Below are positions 43,038-53,508 of a DNA stretch of 64,000 nt, one piece after another. The number at the start of each line of letters is the position of its first letter. The first letter of the stretch is position 1. The notes under the pieces were generated by a model. That model saw only the letters and a list, made by a program, of their open reading frames with translations, did not search any database and was not told where the DNA came from. The stretch is from Plasmodium coatneyi (taxonomy: Eukaryota > Apicomplexa > Aconoidasida > Haemosporida > Plasmodiidae): positions 1,860,001-1,924,000 of the forward strand of contig NC_033567.1 of NCBI RefSeq assembly GCF_001680005.1, given 5' to 3'. A program made the translations under genes and the position numbers.

Positions 43038-44871
43038 TAATATGATAGGGGCTCCCCTTTTTTTCTACCCCGGAACACGTCCGTGGGCACGTGCATGTGG
43101 AAGTGCTATACAGGTGTATCCAACGGAGCACACGCTCACGTACACGTGTTTTTTCATGTATGTAGAAAAGTTCAAGCTGGACCTTAAATTGGGCCCAACG
43201 CTCCTATTCGTAAATGGTACATGCAATTAAGCCACTTCGTGTATAGTTAACCATTTCAGGCTGGTGTTTTTACGAATGGATTGAGCCATGGCGATGTTGT
43301 GTATTATTTTTTCCTTCCTTTTTCCTTTAAATTTCTCTTTATTCTTCCCTTTCCTCCTGAATGTTTTTTCTACATTCTTTTTTCACTTTATTCCTTCATT
43401 TTTTTTTCCTATTTTCCTTTATATTAATTTTATTCTTGCCTTTAACTTTCTTTACTCTTTTAATTTTTTTTTTCTTTTTTTTTTAGGAGCACCCTAGTGG
43501 GTGCACATTTCCCCCCAGAAAGCTAAATACCAGGCCATATTGTTGTTCTATAACGTAGAAAGCGATATATTCCAACACCTTTAAGCCTACTCTAATACCC
43601 TTAATCCTACTCCCATGTCCTCAATCCTCCCCTTAACCCTTCCCCCCTTTCTTCTCATCCTTCTTTCCTTTTCTTTCTTTTTCTTTCTTTTCTTTTTTTT
43701 TCCTTTTTAAATTTTTTCTTTTTTTTTTAGAATTTCTTCTTTCCTTTCCTTAAAGAAAAGAGAAGAAAGAAGAACTTTTCCACCCCTTCCCTATATACAC
43801 TACATTCTTCCCTAAAACAAAAGAGAGAAAAAAAAAGGCAAGGTGATTAATTTGTTCTCTTCATTTTTTAAAAGAGTGTAAAAAAGTAGATAGGTTCTGG
43901 AGGTATAGGAAATGGAAGACGGTTTTTTCTTCCCTTTTTTTTTCTTACACTTATTTTAGGGAAGAATGCAGGGTATATAGGGAAGGGGTGGAAAAGTTCT
44001 TCTTTCTTCTCTTTTCTTTAAGGAAAGGAAAGAAGAAATTCTAAAAAAAAAAAGAAAAAATTTAAAAAGGAAAAAAAAATAAGAAAAAGAAAAAGAAAGA
44101 AAAAGAAAGAAAAGGAAAGAAGGAAGAGAAGAAAGGGGGGAAGGGTTAAGGGGAGGATTGAGGACATGGGAGTAGGATTAAGGGTATTAGAGTAGGCTTA
44201 AAGGTGTTGGAATATATCGCTTTCTACGTTATAGAACAACAATATGGCCTGGTATTTAGCACTTAAGGGAGGAAAAGAAAAGAAAAAAGAGAAGAAGGAA
44301 AGAAATAATGAAAGAAAGTAGGTAAGCTTAGGAGGAAGCGAAGGAAGGTAAGGTTTGGAAAGAAGGAAAGTAAGGAGAGTTGTGTGGTTACTACAGTGAA
44401 GGTTCCAGGTATTAGAGTGTATGTTCAGGGTATTAGAGTGAATGTTGAGGATAGGGGAGTAGGGTTCCGGTTTTTAGCATAAAGGTTTAGGGTGTGAGAA
44501 TAGGCTTCTGGGTAGTGGAGTGGGGATTCAGCTTGTTAGAGTAGGGTTGAATGTGTAGATGTAAGATTCTTTTGTAGGTTATTTGAACGACCATATGGCC
44601 TGCTACTTAATTATTGAGGGGTGTATGTGTACTCTCTTTGCAGGAGAGTGCATGTAAGAAAAATAAGGAAATTAGGAGAAAAGGTTATGGAACAAAAAAA
44701 AAAAAAAGAAAAGAATATAATGGAGAATAGGAAAAAAGAGAAGGAGAAAAAATATTAAGGAAGAAAGGACAAAAGAATGAAGATGTACGTTCTTTGTGTA
44801 CACATAGTACTTAGTGCAATACTACTTTTATTAAATAAGTGACCAAATTATTGAATAATGTGGTAAGGAAA
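43038..44871. other. AP2 3' flank and SICAvar 5' flank
   Basis: This 1.8-kb stretch marks the boundary of the SICAvar island. It begins with the AP2 3' region and a pyrimidine-rich tract (43290-43490). A long inverted repeat follows (43522-44260). Then comes purine-rich sequence with degenerate G-rich phrases such as GGTATTAGAGTG and TTTAGGGTGTGAG (44395-44545), a diverged copy of the 42-bp motif at about 44585-44612, and an A/G tract before the SICAvar start. The SICAvar promoter must lie here. Confidence 0.6.
43522..44260. repeat. Long inverted repeat (about 300-bp arms, 136-bp spacer)
   Basis: The left arm is 43522-43817 and the right arm 43954-44260. Read in opposite directions they agree nearly base for base. 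The exceptions are small length changes in T/A runs and a few substitutions (for example CTATATACACTACATT against CTATATACCCTGCATT). Both outer ends carry GCTAAATACCAGGCCATATT. Each arm also contains a nested near-palindrome (TTCTTCTTTCCTTTCC with AAAGAAAAGAGAAGAAAG). The spacer at 43818-43953 is unrelated to the arms. Confidence 0.95.
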
Positions 44872-47800
44872 ATGGCTCCAAACGAGAAGTTTGAAGATTT
44901 GAAGAGGAGGTGGTTAGACGAAAATGAAGATATTGGGAGCACGGGCACACAAGAGGTAATACAGTGTAATGTGGACTATGTGTAGAATAAATGTATATCG
45001 CTATATCAGACTATATTATTCCACTGTAATAGTAAGCGTACCATATATAAGAAACATACATGAATGTACTATTCCCAATTTATAGACACGATTAATGGCA
45101 AAAATAACAGACTGGACTACTGAAATGTTAAAGCAAATGCTCAATAAAGATAATGAAGACATTGGTGAGGGTGGATGCGGAACGATAGTAGAAGAAACGG
45201 GAAAAGAGATGACAACGGACGAAAAGGAAGTATGTGAATTTATTGTTAAGAACTTATGGAACATCAAAACAAAAAATGCACGTCCATGTAGAAAAGGGAA
45301 TGCGAACGAAGAAATGGAGCATTATGTGAAATGTGCAGTAATGAACTATTGGATATATGAGTACCAAAGTACGAAGTGCGAAGCGGCAAATAAAGTTATA
45401 AACAATGCATTTGATGCAATAAGGAATATGGGCCTGTTATTTAGTGGAGAAGGAAAATGTGAAGAATGTAAATATGGTGTGTTAGATTTTATGGAAGTAA
45501 ACGGAATTCAAATGTTAGGATATGTTCAGCAGGCTATGAAAGAGATAGGGAAAATTATGGGAGTAACAATTAATGAACAGAAAAAGGAACCATGTCCACC
45601 ACCATCAAAACAGACGAGCAATACTATTTCAGAGGTATATCATGCTAACAGTAAAAGTATAATGACTTTGGCGAATGGACAACAATATCCACTACAAGAT
45701 GAGAGATTCGCGACTGCAACCTCCGTGGGCAATCCCTTCTTAATGAAATTACTGCTACAATGGATAAAAGCAAGGGGTGACAGGTGGAAGGGACAATTAC
45801 ATGTAAGTTACTTTAAATATAAAAGTAGAATTAGGGTGATAATATGAGCACGTTATTATGAGGAATAATTCATACTATAATGTACTAGTATGGAATATGT
45901 ATATATGTGTTCACATTAATTTACTGTGTAGGACAAAATATGGGCAGATCTGAAGCCGGTATTTACGGACATGATGAATAATATAGTGGATGGTGCGAAA
46001 AATGAGGAAGGAATGTGTTCCAAGTTGCCGAATGGCCAGGACTGGAATAAGGAGTTATGTAAAATATTAATAAGAATATTTCTTTGGATGGATGGATTAA
46101 AGCAAAAACACGAAGCGATATATCCAGACAACTTAAGGCACACCACTTGGGTAAAAGGAGAGGACACAAAAACAGCAAACGAAGATAAACTGCAATCTTA
46201 TTATAGATGTATGCTAGGTAATGTAACTATGCTAAACATGTTAGGTAAGCATTGCAGTTTTAACACAGTAGTACCAACAGCTAAAATTGATGCGGACTCG
46301 ATAAGACAAAGTACGGGAATTCAGGGGCCTGGGAATGTATTCTGTAAGGACCTGGATGTCGGGAGTTTAAATTTGGGAAAAAAGTTAATATGGAACAAGG
46401 TTAGTGAATGGATAAATGGTTATGAACGGGCCGGAGATCCACGGAAAGGATTACTGCAAGTGAAGCCAAAGAATAGTCCACTGCACCTAAGAAGGAACGA
46501 AGGACAAAACAAGACATATTGCCCAAACGGAGAAGGAAAATTGGACTCAGAAACCTTAGAGAAATTAAAAATAAAAGTCACCTCCAATGAGAAACTTAAT
46601 ATAGAAGGAGATGATGTACCTTTCGATAAGAAGGTTTTGGTGGACGTACTGCAGGAGGTCAAGAAAGTAGTGGATACGGCTGCAGCAGGGAGAAGCGAAG
46701 ACCCAGAGGACGATGAATTGTATCAAAAGGTGCACACAGCCACGCAACAAACCATTGAGAACTTCCTACCACAACAACAACATAAAGGTAAGTAAAAAAA
46801 AAAAAGAAAAAAAGAAAAAAAGAAAAAAAGAAAAAAAAAAAAAAGAAATGAAAGAAAGGAAAAAGATAAAAGGAATTAAGAGGAGAAGGTTAAAAGAAGA
46901 AAGGGGTGGAATGGTGTACACCATCATCGTCCTATTAATTAATCCTCCCCTTTACAGGTAATAACTGTGAGGACGAAGATGAAGTATGTAAACGCATAAA
47001 TTGTGTAACAGAAAAATGGTTCACAAATAGGGGTCATTATCAACGAGTAAATAAAAAATGGGTAGGGAATCATAATGCCTACTAGTGTCAATGGGAGTGC
47101 AGTGAATAATGTGTCCCATATGAATAAGAGGAGGTATAGGTCGCAATTATTGTTTAGGTGCACTGAGTGAATACCTATATTCTTACTTTTTCCCGGTTGA
47201 CAGGACACAATTAAGAATGATGTGGAGGGTCAGTGGAAGACACTCCTTGATGAAATAGTTAAGAAGAAACACAATGATGTAGACAGGTACTGTAATAGAA
47301 CAGCAGGGAATGGTAATACAATGACCGCTGCAGAAAAACAAACATGCAAGCACATTGCTTCTGGATTAAAGCATGTTTATAGTATTGGAATAGATCAAAG
47401 TGATCTGAGGAACGGGGACAAGGATGCACAGAAGAAGGCTGAAGATAATCAACAATTTAAGCAGACAATGGCATGTGTTGCATTAAATATGTTCACACAA
47501 AAATTAAAGGAACAGGCGAAACAACTCCCTTGTCCTATAGATAAAGGCATAGAACAGGCCTTTAAATCTACGGGACAAATTAAAGCCGCTGCATGCAATG
47601 GTGATAATAATTGTGCTGATTGTAAGCTGGAGGACTATTCTGAATGCTCAATAGCTGGACAAAAGATAAAAGAGAAAATGGATTCAATTTTCCAGGAGAA
47701 GAACACCCAAATACAACAAACTTTCACTACCATACATAATGCAACTACTTTATGTCAACGTGTACATTGTGTAGTAAAGGAGTGGGGACCGATTAGACAA

Positions 47801-50275
47801 ATTCATAGCGGGGTGTCCTGGGTAAGGGTCACTGTTGCTTATTATAGGCAGAGGCAATATAATGAATGACACACTTTATCCACATGACTCATGGGGGGAT
47901 CCGCGTACCCTGTGTGTACACTGAGCTTATATATCTATGTTCTTTTTCCTTTTGATGTGCGTAGAGTAATATTCAAAATGATGTTAAGATTGAATTAGAG
48001 AAACTGTCTAACAGTCTAATGGGAAATGATTCAAGTAATAAGCAATACTGCAAGGACGTTCAGGAGAAGGATGGTGCAGCAGATGGTCCGAAAAGACAGG
48101 CCTGTATGTATATTGCTAAAGGGCTAGAACATATATACAGGATTGCAAAGGATGATAGGGATGACGAAAATGTTAAGGGCAACGCCGAGAAGAACCAAAG
48201 GTTTAAACAAACTATGGTTTGTCTCCTGTTAAATGCTTACTTAAAACTCCTTCAGGAAAAATGTCCGACTATGAGAGAAGACATAAAGGAAGGCATAGAC
48301 CATGCCTTTGGTCAAAGTGAAAAAATTAAAACAGCTGAGTGCAAGGATGGTAATATTTGTGATGTTTGCGCGAAGGAGGACTATGAAAAATGCCACATAA
48401 ATGTGCAAGGAATAAAAGGAGAATTGGAAAATATGCTCGCGAAAGAGGGCAAAATAGAGGAAGCACTAAAGAACATATGTCCACCAACACTAGCAACAAC
48501 GAAACCTGTTGTAGATAAAAATCCCCAAAATACACAAGGTTCTGGTATGAATAATGCAGATGACGTTGACATTCCTCCGGACCCTAATGAACACCTGGGC
48601 ACAGGGAGTGGTCCAGAACGCGGCGCAGAGCCTATTCAGGATAACGTCTATGGTACATCTCTTGGTACTGAGGTGGAGACTTCATTCACAGTACTCACTG
48701 ATGATCCTTCCATTTTTTTAGGTACCACACTTTTTCCTAAGGATAAAGAGGGTTCCAAAACCCAGGAAACCGTTACCGATCCGGCTCAAAAAGGTAAGAA
48801 TAACCGAAAGAACGAACACTCTGTGGAGTGTATGGAGAAATAGTCAAAAAGAACAAACACTTCCTTCAGGAAGCATACACTGGGGTTCACCTAACATTCC
48901 ACATGTGTCACCATGCTCTGAGCACACTGAATATTACCTTCCTTCGTTCGTCCTTAATTTAAATTTTAGATTCAAGAGATAATGCTGTTGTTTCTTCAAC
49001 GGCTGAAAAGACTGAGAACATTCCTTCTGCTGCAAATGAAACCCAAACAACACAACCCGCTGGTACTGAAACACAACAACCTGCTGATGGGGAAGGTGCT
49101 TCAGGAGGTGGTTCAGCTAGTGCTGATTCAGGGGCGGGCGTCCCAGCCCCCCCCCTTCCTTCCCCTGTCGCAGTTGTTAAAAAGATGGTCCACCCTTCTG
49201 ATCTCCTTACCCCATACCTTCCTACGATTCCCGTCTTCATTGGTTTTTCTGTTACGAGCTACTTACTTCGGAAGGTAATAAAAAAAAAATTTAAAGAAAG
49301 AAAAAAAAGGAAAAAAAGGAAAAAAAAAAGAAAAAAAGAAAAAAAGAAAAAAAGAAAAAAATAAAAAGAAGAAAAAGAAGAAAAAAAAAAAATATAGGTG
49401 AATGAATCAGTGAGGGGGGTGTATGTAGGATTTCGCATTTAAGGGGTGTGTATGTAGGATTTCGCATTTAAGGGGTGTGTATGTAGGATTTCGCATTTAA
49501 GGGGTGTGTATGTAGGATTTCGCATTTAAGGGGTGTGTATGTAGGATTTCGCATTTAAGGGGTGTGTATGTAGGATTTCGCATTTAAGGGGTGTGTATGT
49601 AGGATTTCGCATTTAAGGGATGTGTGTGTAGGATTTCGCATTTTAGGGGTGTGTGTAGGATTTCACACTTTGGGAAGGGTGTAGGATTTCGCATTTTAGG
49701 GGTGTAAGGTTTTAGGGTATAAGAACAACAATATGGTCTGGTGTTTAGCTGTTTTAGGATGTAAGGACAACAATGTGGCCTAGTATTTAGCTGTTTTAGG
49801 AAGGGCTATGCATCTAAGGTGTGCATATAAAAAAAATAAAAGAAAGAAAAGAAGGAAAAAACAAAAGAAATAAAAAGAAAAAGAGGAAAGAAAAAAAAAG
49901 AAGGAAAAAAATAAAATATGAGAAAAAAAAAATAAAATAAAATAAAAAAAAAGGTGAAGGAATCAGTAGGCGGGGATGTGGCATTTCGCATTTAGGGTGT
50001 TTAGGATTTCGCACGCAATGTTATGGTTCCGGCGAATAAGAACAAAAATGTGGCCTGTTATTTATGTGTTTCAGGGTGTAAGGACAGCAATATGACCTGG
50101 TATTTAGCTGTTTTAGGGTGTAAGAACAACATTGTGGTCTGATATTTAACTGTTTCAGGGTGTAATGACAACAATGCGACCTGGTATTTAGGTCTTCTAG
50201 GTTGTAAGGACAACAATATTGCTTGGTGTTTAGTTGTTTTAGGTAGGGCTATACATCTTAAAGTGTGCATACAAA

Positions 50276-50310
<35 letters not shown>

Positions 50311-50884
50311 AAAAAGAAAAATAGAAGTGAGCATACACCTTCTAACCCTTCCTTTTTTTTACCTTAAATGCACACATTGCTCTTATATTATAATGGCAAT
50401 TATAATAAAAATAGTAGCATTTTACATACTAAAAAAACATTTCTTTTCCTTCTTTCTCACCCTTCTTTTTTAGTATTTTATCCTTGGTAAGAGAAGAAAA
50501 CGTTACAAAAGAGCTTATCAAGTAAGTCGTCCATCCTTAGAACAGCAGATTGTTGACCATGTGTACCAGGATGGTCCACATGCGTATACCTTAGTAAAGG
50601 AACGCAAACCTCATTCTACGCCTATAAAAAAGAGGAAAAAACTGAGCGTTGAGCGCGGTGCTGATCGTCGCCGAGGTGGTGCACGTCGTCGCATGATTAT
50701 TGATATTCATTTAGAAGTCTTAGACGAATGTCAAAAAGGGGATGCGCATTCGACGAAAGAAGACTTCCTTAAAATAATTGTAGAAGAATTTATGGGATCC
50801 CAATTTATAAAAAAAGAAAATGTTCCTAAGGAACAGGTTCCAAGTTCAGATTCCGGATTTAGAGAAGGAAGAGTTTGTTCCTAA
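44872..50884 (+). CDS. SICAvar: SICAvar variant surface antigen, eight exons, apparently intact
   Basis: The model is join(44872-44955, 45086-45802, 45932-46787, 46958-47061, 47204-47821, 47965-48793, 48970-49274, 50474-50884), 1307 residues. All junctions are GT-AG and in phase. SICA proteins are variant antigens on the surface of infected red cells. Exon 1 encodes the short start MAPNEKFEDLKRRW. Exons 2-3 form the N-terminal cysteine-rich part (CEFIVKNLW; KCAVMNYWIYEYQ; GKCEECKYG). Exons 5 and 6 are tandem SICA-beta-type domains sharing C-x-x-IA-GL-H-Y and FKQTM-C patterns. Exon 7 is Thr/Ala/Gly-rich and ends in a membrane segment (LLTPYLPTIPVFIGFSVTSY). Exon 8 is the cytoplasmic tail (RRMIIDIHLEVLDECQKGD; EEFMGSQF), ending SSDSGFREGRVCS. 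There is no signal peptide, as usual for this family. It seems on the small side for a type I SICAvar. Whether it is expressed cannot be read from sequence. Confidence 0.93.
46798..46856 (+). repeat. Poly-A/G microsatellite in SICAvar intron 3
   Basis: Runs of A interrupted by single G (GAAAAA units) fill the start of the 170-base third intron directly after its GTAAGT donor. A similar tract occurs at the start of intron 7 (49282-49395). Confidence 0.85.
49412..49700 (+). repeat. 29-bp tandem repeat in the last SICAvar intron
   Basis: The unit is 29 bases, containing GTGTGTATGTAGGATTTCGC followed by ATTTAAGGG. About seven copies are nearly identical, then three or so shortened, diverged copies. 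It lies in intron 7, so it does not affect the protein directly. There are no unique spacers between copies, so this is a minisatellite. Confidence 0.93.
49705..50265 (+). repeat. 42-bp degenerate repeat family in the last SICAvar intron
   Basis: Units spaced 42 bases apart contain TTTTAGGGTGTAAGGACAAC followed by AATATGGCCTGGTATTTAGC and TG. Two copies lie at about 49715-49800 and five at about 50035-50260, separated by an A-rich tract (49826-49950). The core ACAACAATATGGCCTGGTAT also forms the outer ends of the inverted repeat at 43522-44260. The TTTAGGG phrase resembles the Plasmodium telomere heptamer, though only single units occur. Confidence 0.85.
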
Positions 50885-51215
50885 GGCATGTTCTCCTAAG
50901 GAACAGGTTCCAAGTTCAGATTCCGGGTTTACGGAAGGAAGACTTTGTTCCTAAGGAACAACTTTCTGAGGTTGATGTTCCTAAGGAAAATGTTCCTAGG
51001 GAATGTGTTCCTAAGGAACAGGTTAAAAGTTCAGATTCCGGATTTAGAGAAGGAAGAGTTTGTTCTTAAGGCATGTTCTCCTAAGGAACAGGTTCCAAGT
51101 TCAGATTCCGGATTTAGAGAAGGAAGACTTTGTTCCTAGATAAGATGTCCTTAATGAAGAAGTTCTTAAGGAAGTTGTTCCTAGGGAACAGGTACCCATT
51201 TCAGATTCCGGGGTT
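50821..51215 (+). repeat. SICAvar C-terminal coding-type repeats, running past the stop codon
   Basis: Four units of 65-70 bases share AAGGAACAGGTT, AAGTTCAGATTCCGG, TTTA(G/C)(A/G)GAAGGAAGA and TTTGTTC(C/T)TA, at 50821, 50886, 51006 and 51070, plus a partial unit ending GATTCCGGGGTTTAGGG at about 51215. Only the first is inside the predicted coding frame, which stops at 50882-50884. The later copies read in a different frame, where they again encode VPKE- and SSDSGF-like phrases. Confidence 0.85.
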
Positions 51216-52483
51216 TAGGGTGTAGTAAATATTTTTCTTTCTTTTTTTTTTTCGTTTTGTATTGTATTAAAATGTTTACATGTTCAATGTGTAATTAATA
51301 TAAGTGGAAGTGAAAGAAATTTTTTCCCCTTATTTTGATTTGTTTGGTAAAATTTTTTTTTATTGAAGAATTAAAAAATGCTTATTCATTCTGTTATAAA
51401 ATTTTGCCTTCATAATTTTTTTCGTTTTTTCTTTCTTTTAAAAAAATATAAATGCTTTTTTAAGGAGGTCAGTATTTTTTGTTTCCTTCCTTTTTGCGTC
51501 CCGGTTTGGAGTATTCTTTCCTTCATGCAGTTATTCATACATACAAATAAAAGGGGAAAAAAAAAAATAAAATAAATAAAAGAAGGAAGAAAAAAGAGAC
51601 GCAAAAGGGGTAAAAGAAAAAACTCGAAAGATAGAACGAAACAAAAGTGTGAAAATATGAAAGAGAGGGTATATGTCAACACACCAAATAAAGGACGACA
51701 CCTCTGCACACGTTGTACAGTATTCTATAGCTACCACATGTGCCTCCGCCCTATATGCGCACTTAGTTAAATTATGCGTCCATATGCACATTTGTGTGCA
51801 ATCACTCATGCCTGGATATGCACATTCTTAATAATTTCCAGACGAGCATACCCTACATTTTTGTAACCGTTGTAAAGGGATAAAAAATAATCGACGCTCG
51901 TTTGGTAGCAAACGTGTTTCCTTCAGTTTTTCCCTTTTCCTTTTTTATATATTTTTATTACAAAAAAAAAAAAAAAAAAAAGGGGGCCCGAAAAATGTGG
52001 AAAATACCTCAACAGGTCATGCAAAAATTTTTTCCTTTTTTTTTTTTTTAAATGCACATTTGTCCTACTTAATGTTCTGTACAATTACCAAAGAGGATGG
52101 TATATAAAACATAGAGGAATACAATTTTCTGTAAATGATGTGAGATTGTTTTCCGCGCTGTGCTCATCTGCCATAGTGATATTTCCCCTTGTTACCTCTT
52201 TTTTCTAGCCGCTCCTTTTTTTGTCGCTCCCCTTTTTTCCTTTTTTTCACTGATTGCACACATTAACCCCGAGCACGGCGGCGGCTGCTACAGTCGCGTA
52301 CAAACTTGCGTAAAGAGGGCAACAGTGAAATTTTTCCAATTTGTCCATCTTCTCCGCTCTATATCAGACTTCGCTCGCCCGTTCCTTAAATTGCCCACAA
52401 TAAGGGGGTGAGTGTAACACAAGTGTAAGCACAGGCAAAAACAGTCTTGTGGGTACACTCCCCTCCACCCGTGTCACTTCAAC
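50885..52483. other. SICAvar 3' flank and intergenic region
   Basis: The first 330 bases are the post-stop C-terminal repeats. The rest is ordinary AT-rich intergenic sequence with T runs (51241-51254), poly-A (51961-51981) and a Pol II-type T/A mosaic. It should contain the SICAvar 3' untranslated region and the promoter of the 52484 gene. No further SICAvar exons are visible. Confidence 0.55.
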
Positions 52484-53263
52484 ATGGAGGAATTCCTCAC
52501 AAAGCTGAAGAAAATATCTGAGCAGTACAACAACCTGCTACTGGAAAAAAAGATCATCGACAAGCGGATCGCACACATCGGAGAAAATATACGCAAGTAT
52601 GAAGAGACCAGGGACAAATCCATGAAGGACGTGGAGTTGAAAAAAAACCAGCTGTTAAAAAACAGAAATAAACACATAATCATGTGTCAGAAAATGGAAC
52701 AGCTAAATGGAAAACTCAACGAAATACTCATAAGAAAGCAAAGCATAGATGATGATGAAGAGAAAAAAGTGATAAAAAAACAAATCGACACAGTTAACAA
52801 TACATATGTTTTGTTGAAGCATGTGCAAAATTTAAATGATGCAATGCTTAAGGGGGAAGATAATCGTTACTATAAAATAATTACAGAAAATATACACAGC
52901 AAAAGCTTCAGTAATAAGAAAACGCTGAATATACTGAACAGCTTCCTGCGTAAAAGTCGGGCCAACATCCAGGAGAGGGACAGCAACGGGGGAAAATCCT
53001 CCCCAAATTTATCCGAAAATTCATCGGAAAAATATTTTAAAATCATTCAAACGAATGACATTGTCCAAAAGCTGTTAACCCTTTTTTCGGGAGATCACAC
53101 CACCCTCACGATCGATAAGCAGCAATTCCTGTTTGTTCTTCTTATGAATATTCTTCGTGCAATCGCTTTCAGCAGGGAAGGGGTCATTCCCCCTGATGAA
53201 TGCAAAACCAGGAATCACGTGATTTACAATTTTTTGCACAACAATTATATACTTCACTTGTGA
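52484..53263 (+). CDS. Conserved coiled-coil protein of unknown function
   Basis: Single exon, 259 residues, ATG at 52484. Residues 1-125 are a Lys/Glu-rich heptad-like region (FLTKLKKISEQYNNLLLEKK; MKDVELKKNQLLKNRNKHII) predicted to form a coiled coil. After a short polar linker (RANIQERDSNGGKSSPNLSE) a more globular C-terminus follows (YFKIIQTNDIVQKLLTLFSG; QQFLFVLLMNILRAIAFSRE). There is no signal peptide, membrane segment or known enzyme motif. It is the first ordinary gene downstream of the SICAvar island and converges with the RsmD-like gene. I do not recognise the family. Confidence 0.85.
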   Translation: MEEFLTKLKKISEQYNNLLLEKKIIDKRIAHIGENIRKYEETRDKSMKDVELKKNQLLKNRNKHIIMCQKMEQLNGKLNEILIRKQSIDDDEEKKVIKKQIDTVNNTYVLLKHVQNLNDAMLKGEDNRYYKIITENIHSKSFSNKKTLNILNSFLRKSRANIQERDSNGGKSSPNLSENSSEKYFKIIQTNDIVQKLLTLFSGDHTTLTIDKQQFLFVLLMNILRAIAFSREGVIPPDECKTRNHVIYNFLHNNYILHL

Positions 53264-53508
53264 GTCAATCGCAGTAAGCAGCGCTCTTCACGCGAACCCA
53301 CAATTTGTGTGTGCCCCTCCGCATTTGCTTCTTCGCGGGTGGAACTAAGGTGACGTACCAACTCGAAAAATGAGTAAAGTATCAAAAAGGTGAAAAAAAA
53401 AAAATCGCCACTTTTTGGTCATATAACTGTGGTGCCTGACCCCCACCCCTTCATCACCCTCATTCCGCTTACCCGTAAAGGTGCTTCCCGCCTTCCTTCA
53501 CACACTTA

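Noticed and set aside
49412..49700. Regular 29-bp repeats that superficially resemble a CRISPR array
   Set aside because: The copies abut directly with no unique spacers, the locus is in a eukaryotic intron, and no cas-like genes are present.
50522..50527. GTAAGT after YKRAYQ in the last SICAvar exon, considered as an intron donor
   Set aside because: The frame continues open into the conserved cytoplasmic tail directly after it, and no matching acceptor is needed.
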